Shown one piece after another: positions 6,711-13,852 of a stretch of DNA of 21,086 nucleotides. Under the pieces are notes generated by a model. The model searched no databases and was not told where the DNA came from. It saw only the letters and a program-made list of their open reading frames with translations. The DNA is from JAABSP01 sp011390135 (GTDB taxonomy: Bacteria; Desulfobacterota; Desulfobacteria; Desulfobacterales; JAABSP01): assembly GCA_011390135.1 (NCBI GenBank), contig JAABSZ010000053.1, positions 1 through 21,086 on the forward strand, read 5' to 3'. The position numbers and the translations under genes were made by a program. Every line of letters begins with the position of its first letter. Positions within the stretch are counted from its first letter, which is position 1.

Positions 6711-8481
6711 GTACAAGAATTTTTTCGGCTTCAAGGAGCGGCCCTTTCAGCTCGTTCCCAATCCGGCCTATCTCTTTTTGAGCAAGAGCCACGAAGAGGC
6801 CCTTGCCCATCTTGCATATGCGGTCTCCCAGGGGGATGGTTTCGTGGAGATCACCGGAGAGGTGGGCACGGGAAAGACGACCCTTTGCCGGGTCTTTCTG
6901 GAGAATCTCGACAAGGAGACCGAGGCGGCCTACATCTTCAACCCGAAGCTCGACTCCATCCAACTGCTCAAGGCCATCAACGACGAGTTCGGCATCGACT
7001 CGGGCGCGGACAATGCAAAGGTCCTCATCGACCGGCTCAACGAGTTTCTCATGGTCAAGAAGGCCGAGGGGCTGAAGGTGATCCTGCTCATCGACGAGGC
7101 ACAGAACCTGAGCATGGAGATTCTGGAGCAGCTTCGTCTGCTGTCGAACCTGGAGACCAGCACCAGCAAGCTCCTACAGATCATCCTGGTGGGGCAGCCG
7201 GAGCTGGGGCAGATGCTCGACTCCTACGAGCTGCGCCAGTTGGGGCAGAGGATCACGTTGAGCTGCCATCTGACCCCTTTAAACTATGCCGAGACCAGAG
7301 AGTATATCCGTCACCGCCTCCAGATCGCGGCCTTGAAAAATCCCGTTCGCTTCACCCCGGCCGCGTACTGGACCATCTATAAATATGCCAACGGCATCCC
7401 CCGGCTGATCAATATCGCCTGCGACCGGACTCTGCTGATGGCCTACGGCATGAACCGGCACAAGATCACCGCTCCGGTGGCCCGGGCCGCGATCCGGGAG
7501 CTGGCCGGAAGGGGAGAGCGCCGGAGAAAAGGGGTATCGATTGCCAATCGGGCGGTCCTGATGCTGGGTCTTCTGGCCCTGGTGCTGGCCCTCATGATCG
7601 CCTATCTGCCCCGGGAATATGTTCCCGGAGTCGGGACCCGGGACCCGATCGATGGGAACGGGATGGCCCGAGTGGCGGCAGAGACGGCTCAGGCCGCAGC
7701 CGATGAATCCGCAGACGAGGAGATTGAAGAGGATCTTGCCGCAGAGGCTGAGGTCGATGAGAGGCCGGAAATCGAGGAGGAGCCCTCCCGGATCACTCCC
7801 TCTCCGGCCCGGGCCGCGCCCCTGACGACTTTGGGGCTTGAGGATTATCTGATGCAGACCGATCCCCGGGCATCCCGGCTGATCGCGCTGCGTTCCGCGG
7901 TGAATCTCTGGAATCCGGGCGCGGGGGTCAGTTCCAGCCTCTCCAGAATGGAGGATGTCCAGGACATCTTCCGGCTGGGGGCCAAGCAGAACGGAATGCT
8001 GGTTCAGCGGGTGGAAGGTGATCTCAACCTGATCCGCCGGCTCGATCTTCCCGCGATCTTCCCGCTCTACCCGCCCGGAGACATCGCGCCGGTCTATCTC
8101 ACCCTGAGCCGGATCGAGGAGGGGCGTCTCATCTTCAAAGGCGGGGAAGGGATCGAAGTGGCCGCAGAACCTCACGAGGTGGAGAGTTTCTGGGGCGGAA
8201 TGGCCTTCATCCCCTGGAAGGATTTCTACGATTTCGGCGGGGTGCTGCCCCGGGAGGCCGATGCGGACGACATCGTCAACCTGAAGATGCTGATGGGTCA
8301 GATCGGCTTTACCGATATCGGCATCAGCCCGGTCTACGACGACCGGCTCCGCCAGGCCGTGGAAACGATCCAGGAGCGCAACGGTGTTGCCGTTGACGGG
8401 GTGGTGGGGCCCATGACAAAGATCATTTTGTACAACGAGCTGAAGACATTGGGGATTCCCCATCTGATTCAATCAAGTTGA
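6709..8481 (+). CDS. gspA: GspA/ExeA-type AAA+ ATPase with membrane segment and peptidoglycan-binding domain
   Basis: The 590-aa protein starts with the ExeA hallmark YKNFFGFKERPFQL, then a Walker A GEVGTGKT (50-57) and Walker B VILLIDEAQ (124-132) in an AAA+ domain to about 265. A single hydrophobic membrane segment lies at about 282-300, followed by an acidic linker. Residues about 375-515 (RLIALRSAVNLWN, LDLPAIFPLY, ESFWGGMAFIPW) resemble the C39-peptidase-like domain of ExeA proteins but carry no catalytic Cys. Residues about 530-578 form a peptidoglycan-binding domain (RLRQAVETIQ, GVAVDGVVGPMTK). In Aeromonas, ExeA with ExeB remodels peptidoglycan for assembly of the type II secretion secretin. 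gspB follows after 32 bp, which supports the assignment. No other T2SS genes lie in the window. Confidence 0.88.
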   Translation: MYKNFFGFKERPFQLVPNPAYLFLSKSHEEALAHLAYAVSQGDGFVEITGEVGTGKTTLCRVFLENLDKETEAAYIFNPKLDSIQLLKAINDEFGIDSGADNAKVLIDRLNEFLMVKKAEGLKVILLIDEAQNLSMEILEQLRLLSNLETSTSKLLQIILVGQPELGQMLDSYELRQLGQRITLSCHLTPLNYAETREYIRHRLQIAALKNPVRFTPAAYWTIYKYANGIPRLINIACDRTLLMAYGMNRHKITAPVARAAIRELAGRGERRRKGVSIANRAVLMLGLLALVLALMIAYLPREYVPGVGTRDPIDGNGMARVAAETAQAAADESADEEIEEDLAAEAEVDERPEIEEEPSRITPSPARAAPLTTLGLEDYLMQTDPRASRLIALRSAVNLWNPGAGVSSSLSRMEDVQDIFRLGAKQNGMLVQRVEGDLNLIRRLDLPAIFPLYPPGDIAPVYLTLSRIEEGRLIFKGGEGIEVAAEPHEVESFWGGMAFIPWKDFYDFGGVLPREADADDIVNLKMLMGQIGFTDIGISPVYDDRLRQAVETIQERNGVAVDGVVGPMTKIILYNELKTLGIPHLIQSS

Positions 8482-8505
8482 GGTCGAGCTGAGATCGAAT
8501 TGAGG
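8479..8505 (+). repeat. Imperfect 11-bp tandem repeat before gspB
   Basis: Units at 8479-8489 and 8490-8500, both TGAGnTCGAnn, plus a partial TGAGG at 8501-8505 fill most of the 32-bp gap. The last TGAGG may serve as the gspB ribosome binding site. Confidence 0.6.
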
Positions 8506-8513
8506 AACCAAAA

Positions 8514-9677
8514 ATGAGTTCCATATTGAACGCATTGAAAAAACTGGAGAAAAATTCCCCAGCGCCTTCGGAGAAGGTCGATAGGCCAGCATGGCTGGGG
8601 GGCAGCAGTGAGAAGCGGTCCGAGCCGGGGAGCCTTCCGCTGGTGGACCCTCATCAGGTACTTGGGCCAAAGAACAGAAGCCTTGGATTTGTGGGAAAGA
8701 TCGTGGCTGCGGCTGTTTTTATGGGGATTGCCCTCGGCGGAATGGCCGCATGGAATGCCTTGAACCCTGAAACCGATTCGGCACAGCCGCAGTTGCTGAC
8801 CGCAAAGCCGAAGGCGTCCCCTTTGGAGGAGAAAAAGGCCGGGGAAATGGCCGGGGAAAAGGCCGGGAAAAAGGCCGCGGTGCCAAAACCTTCCGAAACA
8901 GAAGCCGAACCGATACCTGAGCCCCTGCCGAAACCGGGGCTCGAAACCGCTGCAGCCTCTCTGTCGAAGCCGATTTCAAGAGAATCTTCAAAAACCCTCA
9001 AACCTAGGTTGATGCCGAGAGCTGCCGCGGCTCCCGGGGAGACAGGGAGAGCGGCCCCGTCAAATCCCTTTGTCGCGAACAGACCCAAGGCTGTTTTTCC
9101 CCAACAAAAGTCCCCCCAGGAGAATCCTATAAGAGAAGCGGCAAAAGTTCCGATCCGAACCGACCCGATCCGAACCGACCCGATCCGAACCGAACCGATC
9201 CGATCCGACCCGACCCGAACTGAGCCGAAAATCGCTCTCTCGGATCTGAAGCAGGTGGAATCGCAGGCGCGCCGGATCTCTGCGGAAGAGACCGCTTTCG
9301 AAGAGATCACTCTGGAAATGACCCCTCTGGAAAAGAGAGAGCCGGCCCTGCCTGAACCGAATCTTGAAATGGACATTGCAGCGGCAGAAGCCGATCCCCT
9401 GCCGTTGCCTGCCCCCGAACCGGTGGCCTCCCCCCGGCAGGATCTGGCCGCGATCTCCGAGGTGTTTGAGACGGTGGAACAGCGGAGCGATCCCCGTTTT
9501 TTGATCCAGGCGCTGGTCTGGGCCCAAGACCCTGTGGCCCGGATGGCCATGGTCAACGGTAGGATGGTCAAGATCGGCAGCTTTATCGACGGGGTATCGG
9601 TTCGCCATATCGGCAATGATTTCATCCTCTTCGAGGAGGGGGAAAACCGCTGGAAACACCCGTTTCGGGTGCAATAG
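8514..9677 (+). CDS. gspB: GspB-type general secretion pathway protein
   Basis: The N-terminus MSSILNALKKLEK matches the conserved opening of GspB/ExeB proteins. A membrane helix lies at about 59-79. A long, proline- and lysine-rich, low-complexity periplasmic linker follows (about 85-300). The last 60 residues form the T2SSB domain (FLIQALVWAQDP, ARMAMVNGRMVKIGSF, FILFEEGENRWKHPFRV). GspB works with GspA in the inner membrane to place the secretin across peptidoglycan. The linker contains repeated AGEKAGKKA and five PIRTD-type units. At 387 aa it is longer than many homologues because of the linker. It is co-directional with gspA and probably in one operon. Confidence 0.85.
   Translation: MSSILNALKKLEKNSPAPSEKVDRPAWLGGSSEKRSEPGSLPLVDPHQVLGPKNRSLGFVGKIVAAAVFMGIALGGMAAWNALNPETDSAQPQLLTAKPKASPLEEKKAGEMAGEKAGKKAAVPKPSETEAEPIPEPLPKPGLETAAASLSKPISRESSKTLKPRLMPRAAAAPGETGRAAPSNPFVANRPKAVFPQQKSPQENPIREAAKVPIRTDPIRTDPIRTEPIRSDPTRTEPKIALSDLKQVESQARRISAEETAFEEITLEMTPLEKREPALPEPNLEMDIAAAEADPLPLPAPEPVASPRQDLAAISEVFETVEQRSDPRFLIQALVWAQDPVARMAMVNGRMVKIGSFIDGVSVRHIGNDFILFEEGENRWKHPFRVQ
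9150..9224 (+). repeat. Five in-frame 15-bp tandem repeats encoding PIRTD-like units in GspB
   Basis: Units start at 9150, 9165, 9180, 9195 and 9210. They read PIRTD, PIRTD, PIRTE, PIRSD and PTRTE. The first two are identical in DNA and the others differ by a few substitutions, suggesting repeated slippage followed by drift. Confidence 0.92.
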
Positions 9678-9752
9678 GCGAAAAGATATGAGACCAAGAA
9701 GAGTACAGATACGGAAAAGCTCGCCGTACTTATCGATGAGGACATCAAACTA

Positions 9753-10283
9753 ATGGCGACATCGCAGAAAAAAACCGTGGGACTGCAGGAGGTCTGCGAA
9801 AACCTGGTCCGATTTTCTCTGGACCAGGGAGACATCCAACAGATTACCGAAAGAATGGCCGAAGATACGGTCATCAAACCCGTGACGATGGAGTATGAGA
9901 TCCGGATTCTGCGCATGGTGAGCGTGGGATGGGGGATCGCCTATTTCCTGGAGGGAAGCCCGTATAAAGAACGCCTGGCCACAGCCTTCTGGGAGACCAT
10001 CCGGGAGATGTCCGGCAACATCTCCCAGATGTCTTCGGCCGTGGCCGGGGAGGAGATCGACTATTTTGCGGTGATCAAGGACCGGATCGATCTCTATGTG
10101 GAGACCGTCAACGCCTTTCCCGACGCCAAAGATCCGGGCCCGGTGATCGGATACACCTTTGCAAAACTCTGCGGAGACGCGGAGGACGGATACGCGCTGA
10201 TCGCGGGAAAACGGATCTTTCACCTGGTGCTGGCCGCCATAAAAGAGTATATGGAGTCCATTGAAATTGTCGAAACAACGTAA
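9753..10283 (+). CDS. Hypothetical protein, soluble, mostly helical
   Basis: The 176-aa product has no signal peptide, membrane segment or motif that I recognise. The sequence looks helical and mildly acidic (LQEVCENLVRFSLDQ, ITERMAEDTVIKP, ERLATAFWETIREM). It follows gspB by 75 bp, and its last 23 bp overlap the next gene, so it is probably translated in one operon with the DUF6599 gene. The ATG at 9753 is used. The nearest purine stretch (GAGG, 9734-9737) is rather distant, so the start is not certain. A link to type II secretion is only suggested by position. Confidence 0.75.
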   Translation: MATSQKKTVGLQEVCENLVRFSLDQGDIQQITERMAEDTVIKPVTMEYEIRILRMVSVGWGIAYFLEGSPYKERLATAFWETIREMSGNISQMSSAVAGEEIDYFAVIKDRIDLYVETVNAFPDAKDPGPVIGYTFAKLCGDAEDGYALIAGKRIFHLVLAAIKEYMESIEIVETT

Positions 10284-11289
10284 GCCCCCCGTCAGTTTTC
10301 AGGAGTTGTGGGCCGGTATCGCGGTCCTCTTTGTTCTCACCATCATCGCTTCGGGCGTCTTTCTCCGGCAGTTTACGTTCAACCCCGCGATCTTCCCCAT
10401 GAAGAGCGCCATCGGCGGCATGCAGGGGGAGAATGAGGCCGATCTCGCCTCCCTTGTTTCGCCGATCCCGGAGGTGCGGCCATTGACCCCGCCGGAGCGG
10501 TTTTCTCCGGAGACCCTGTCGGATAAGATCGATGGCAAGGCAGAACTCTATCTCTCCTCCGGATTTGAGGAGATGGAGAGCCAGCGGTACGCCCTGACAG
10601 ATCAGAGGGAGGAATGGCTCGAGCTGTTCATCTACGACATGGGGGATGTTAGGAATGCCTTTTCCGTCTTTTCGGCTCAGCGCCGGGAGGATGCGGAGAC
10701 CACTCACCTGACCCCCAATGCCTATCGGACGAAAAACGCGCTCTTTTTCACCCACGGCCCATTCTATGTGGAGATCATCGCAGGGGATGTCTCCCGCGAG
10801 ATGGCCGATGCCACCGGAGCCATCGCCCAAGCCTTTGTAAAGGATACTCCCTTGGAAGAGAGGGAATCCGAAGAGGCGTCTGTTATCGCGGATACCGATC
10901 TTTTTCCGGAAGAAGGTCTGGTGGATAACAGCATCTCACTGCTCTCTGCGAATGTCTTTGGCTACGATGAACTCGAGGATATCTATGTGGCAACCTATGA
11001 GCTGGATGGAAAGATGGCCACAGCATTTCTCTCCCGCCGGGAAAGTCCCGAAGCGGCAGAAGAACTGGCTGCGGGATATGCGGATTTCCTGCTCCGTTTC
11101 GGCGGCGAGAAAAAAGAGAGAGAGCTGGCCGCGGCCCATGGGGATATCCAACTGATCGAGATAATGGGGATGTACGAGCTGATTTTCACCCATAACGCCT
11201 TTCTCGCAGGCGTTCACGAGGCCTCATCCGGAGCCGATGCCGAGCGACTTGGGGAGATGCTCCGGAGCCGGATAGCAGAGCTTTTTTAG
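10261..11289 (+). CDS. Membrane-anchored DUF6599 family protein
   Basis: The 342-aa protein has a basic N-terminus, one membrane helix at about 17-36 (LWAGIAVLFVLTIIASGVF) and an outside domain. The segment ETLSDKIDGKAELYLSSGF, followed by LELFIYDMGDVRNAFSVFSAQRR and FFTHGPFYVEIIAGD, matches what I recall of DUF6599: an IDGGAELYL-like motif, then a MG..AYGVF-like motif. The second half (about 220-340) is related in style but not recognised. The start is TTG 10261, inside the previous gene, preceded by ATGGAG. The biochemical function of DUF6599 is unknown. Its operon context suggests an envelope role near GspA/GspB, which is an inference. Confidence 0.75.
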   Translation: MKLSKQRKPPVSFQELWAGIAVLFVLTIIASGVFLRQFTFNPAIFPMKSAIGGMQGENEADLASLVSPIPEVRPLTPPERFSPETLSDKIDGKAELYLSSGFEEMESQRYALTDQREEWLELFIYDMGDVRNAFSVFSAQRREDAETTHLTPNAYRTKNALFFTHGPFYVEIIAGDVSREMADATGAIAQAFVKDTPLEERESEEASVIADTDLFPEEGLVDNSISLLSANVFGYDELEDIYVATYELDGKMATAFLSRRESPEAAEELAAGYADFLLRFGGEKKERELAAAHGDIQLIEIMGMYELIFTHNAFLAGVHEASSGADAERLGEMLRSRIAELF

Positions 11290-11333
11290 GCAGCTTATCA
11301 AGATGATCGATACGCGAAGATGAAGGGGGAGAT

Positions 11334-12017
11334 ATGGCCAAACAGGACATGGGGCTTCCAAAACAGCCCGAGCTGGAATGGAACGGCGGGGACCAGGGCA
11401 GTTCCCTGGATGGGATCATCGAATATGGACGATTTCTCGCGACAGAGGCCCATCAATGGTATGTCAATGAGAAGCGCCGGAAACGGTTTTATGCAAAGGG
11501 TTTGCGATTCTTTGCCATTCTGCTGACGGCACTTGCCGGCATCATTCCCATTCTCACCGATGTCTGGGTTAATAAGAGCGGAGAAACCATGATCCATCCC
11601 GCGCTGGCCAGCGTCTTTCTGGCGGTTGCCGGAACCCTGATCCTCTATGACCGATTCTTCGGCTTTTCCACCGGCTGGATTCGCTATACCCAGTCGATGA
11701 TGGAGATCCGGGTGGCGCTCCATCTCTTCGACATCAACATTTCAAAGGCAAAGCTGAATCCGGCAGAGATTCCATCGGAGGGAGGCGGAGAAAGAGCGCC
11801 ATCCAGGGCCGAAACCGTCCTTCAGGAATGTTCAAGGCTGATCGAATCGGTGAATCAAGCGATCCAGGAGGAGACGAACCGCTGGGATACCGAGTTTCGG
11901 GATGCTTTAAAGCGTGTTGAAGCCGAGACCGCTGCCGTCAGAGAGCGGGCACTGGAAAGGGAAAAAGAGGGGGCAAAAGCGCCAAAGGAGGATTTCAGCC
12001 GAGGGCGTCCAGCTTGA
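11334..12017 (+). CDS. Two-helix membrane protein resembling SLATT/DUF4231 effectors
   Basis: The 227-aa protein has a short soluble N-terminus, a basic run (NEKRRKRFYAK, 45-55), two closely spaced membrane helices (about 59-75 and 87-105), then DRFFGFSTGWIRYTQSMMEI and a charged helical tail with coiled-coil character (about 160-227). The K/R-rich pre-helix, a first helix ending in IIP, a short loop, a second helix and a W-x-R-Y motif are the pattern I associate with SLATT/DUF4231 domains. These are pore-forming effector candidates in nucleotide-signal defence systems. No nucleotidyltransferase or SLOG partner lies in the window. AAGGGGGAGAT precedes ATG 11334. Family assignment is moderate; a defence role is speculative. 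Confidence 0.6.
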   Translation: MAKQDMGLPKQPELEWNGGDQGSSLDGIIEYGRFLATEAHQWYVNEKRRKRFYAKGLRFFAILLTALAGIIPILTDVWVNKSGETMIHPALASVFLAVAGTLILYDRFFGFSTGWIRYTQSMMEIRVALHLFDINISKAKLNPAEIPSEGGGERAPSRAETVLQECSRLIESVNQAIQEETNRWDTEFRDALKRVEAETAAVRERALEREKEGAKAPKEDFSRGRPA

Positions 12018-12048
12018 AACAGGGCTTTGCTGAAGAAAGCGGCTGAAT

Positions 12049-13647
12049 ATGAATCCAAAAAAGTACCTCCCCTTAGGCATTTCAGACTTCCGGCAGATGA
12101 TCACCGGGAATTTCCTCTATGTGGACAAGACCCAATACATCTACGAGATGGTCAGGCCGCCCCAGGGATTTTACTTTCTGGCCCGTCCCCGGCGCTTTGG
12201 AAAGTCTTTGACGGTTTCGACGCTGGAGAGTTTGTTTCTGGGGCAAAAAGAGCTGTTCAAAGGGCTCTGGATCGATCAGGCTGATTGGGACTGGAAAGAA
12301 TACCAGGTCATCAAGATCGACTTCAATACCGTCAGCTTCAGCACGCCGGAGCAGCTCGAAGAGAACCTGATTCTCTTTGTCGATCAGCTCTGCAGCGAAT
12401 ACGGCATCGACAATCCCTACACCTCCCTGAAGGAGAGCTTTTCGACCCTGCTGACGGGGATCTATAGAAAAACCGGCACATCCATCGTCATCCTGGTCGA
12501 TGAATATGACAAGCCCTTTATCGACCATCTGGGCCGGGGTGATGATCACCTGAAGATGGCCGGGGCCAACCGGGATATATTGAAGGCGTTCTTAGGCGTT
12601 CTCAAGGGCGGGGATGTATCGGCAGCCCTTCGCTTCGTCTTTATCACCGGCATCTCCAAATTCACCCGGGTCAGCATCTTTTCCGATCTTAACAACCTGA
12701 ACGACATCTCCATGCAGGACAGGTACGGCGCAATCCTCGGCTATACCGCCGAAGAACTGAAGACCTTTTTCAAAAGGCGAATCGAGACTCTGGCGCAGGA
12801 ACAGAACACCGATCCTGCGGAACTGATCGAAAACATTCATACCTGGTATGACGGATACCGCTTTACAGATGCGGATATAAAGGTCTTCAATCCCTTTTCG
12901 GTGGTGAACTACTTCAATACGGGAAAGTTCAGAAACTACTGGTTTGAAACCGCAACACCGACCTTTCTGGCCAACCTGATCCAGGAGAAGGATTATCCGG
13001 TTCCGATGATCGAAAATCTGGTTATCGGCGAGGAGGATTTCACGGTCTATGAGCTGGAGGATCTGCATCTGGAGCCGCTGCTCTTCCAGACCGGATACAT
13101 CACCATCCAGGGGGTTGAGGATGGACTTTACAATATGGGATATCCGAACCAGGAGGTCAAACGCTCCTTTCTCGGGTATCTCTACCGCCGTTTTTTTCAA
13201 ATCAAAGACAGAAGTCTTGGTGCAGGCTACAAAAAGCTTTACCGGTTTCTGGCCGAAAAGCAGGTGGATCTATTCATGGAGACAGCAAAAAGCATTCTCG
13301 CGGCCATTCCATATACCCAGATGGCCAATCAGAATGAAAGTTTCTACCACACCCTCTTTTATCTGATGCTGTCGGCCTCCGGGGTCTATGTCCATACAGA
13401 GGTGTTGAGCAATGTCGGCAGGATCGACATCACTGCGGAATTTTCAGACAAGATCTACATCATCGAACTGAAATGCAACCAGGATGCAGATCTGGCCATC
13501 TGCCAGATACTGGAAAAGCGCTACTATGAAAAGTACCTGCAGACCGGCAAACAGATCTTTCTGATGGGGATCAATTTCGATTCGGAGGAGCGGAACATTT
13601 CGGATTGGAAATTCGGGCCCCTGGAGGAATGGCAGAAAACTTTATGA
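12049..13647 (+). CDS. AAA-ATPase-like / PD-(D/E)XK nuclease domain protein
   Basis: The 532-aa protein matches the two-domain family often annotated as an AAA family ATPase (AAA-ATPase_like plus PDDEXK nuclease). The N-terminus PLGISDFRQMITGNFLYVDKT is the family signature. RPRRFGKS (46-53) is its P-loop-like motif and SIVILVDEYDKP (about 145-156) the Walker B-like segment. In the C-terminal nuclease domain, GRIDITAEF gives D460 and IIELKC gives E473 and K475, so the D...ExK core is intact. Such genes are frequent as multiple copies in Deltaproteobacteria, Bacteroidetes and spirochaetes; their biological role is unsettled. No good ribosome binding site precedes ATG 12049. It is 31 bp after the previous gene. 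Confidence 0.9.
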   Translation: MNPKKYLPLGISDFRQMITGNFLYVDKTQYIYEMVRPPQGFYFLARPRRFGKSLTVSTLESLFLGQKELFKGLWIDQADWDWKEYQVIKIDFNTVSFSTPEQLEENLILFVDQLCSEYGIDNPYTSLKESFSTLLTGIYRKTGTSIVILVDEYDKPFIDHLGRGDDHLKMAGANRDILKAFLGVLKGGDVSAALRFVFITGISKFTRVSIFSDLNNLNDISMQDRYGAILGYTAEELKTFFKRRIETLAQEQNTDPAELIENIHTWYDGYRFTDADIKVFNPFSVVNYFNTGKFRNYWFETATPTFLANLIQEKDYPVPMIENLVIGEEDFTVYELEDLHLEPLLFQTGYITIQGVEDGLYNMGYPNQEVKRSFLGYLYRRFFQIKDRSLGAGYKKLYRFLAEKQVDLFMETAKSILAAIPYTQMANQNESFYHTLFYLMLSASGVYVHTEVLSNVGRIDITAEFSDKIYIIELKCNQDADLAICQILEKRYYEKYLQTGKQIFLMGINFDSEERNISDWKFGPLEEWQKTL

Positions 13648-13753
13648 CCTTTGCCGGATGATGCCGTAGGCTGCCCGATTTCAAGATGGAGATTTTCTTG
13701 AAAGCGACCCTGAACCGGGGTCAGCGGATTTCGAAAATGTGAAAAATATAGCA

Positions 13754-13783
13754 TTGTATAACAATTTATAGTAATGTTAAGAT
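13754..13783 (+). promoter_or_regulatory. Possible promoter for the selenoprotein gene
   Basis: This AT-rich patch in an otherwise GC-rich region contains TTGTAT (13754-13759), an 18-bp spacer and TAAGAT (13778-13783), about 70 bp before the selenoprotein start. Weak consensus match. The short hairpin GACCC/GGGTC just upstream (13706-13722) has no T-run. Confidence 0.3.
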
Positions 13784-13852
13784 CAATCTCACCCGCAGAT
13801 AGAAAGTGTTATGTGGGTTCAGCTCTCATTTACTCCTGAAAGGAGCATCGAA

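Noticed and set aside
7279..8472. 397-codon open frame on the - strand opposite gspA
   Set aside because: A by-product of GC-rich codon use; the translation is full of Gly, Pro, Arg and His with no motif, and gspA on the other strand is unmistakable.
9150..9224. CRISPR-like or regulatory repeat array
   Set aside because: Repeats are contiguous, without spacers, are a multiple of three and are read in frame within GspB.
8654..9916. 420-codon open frame on the - strand opposite gspB
   Set aside because: Low-complexity Ser/Gly/Ala/Arg translation mirroring the gspB linker, with no family signature.
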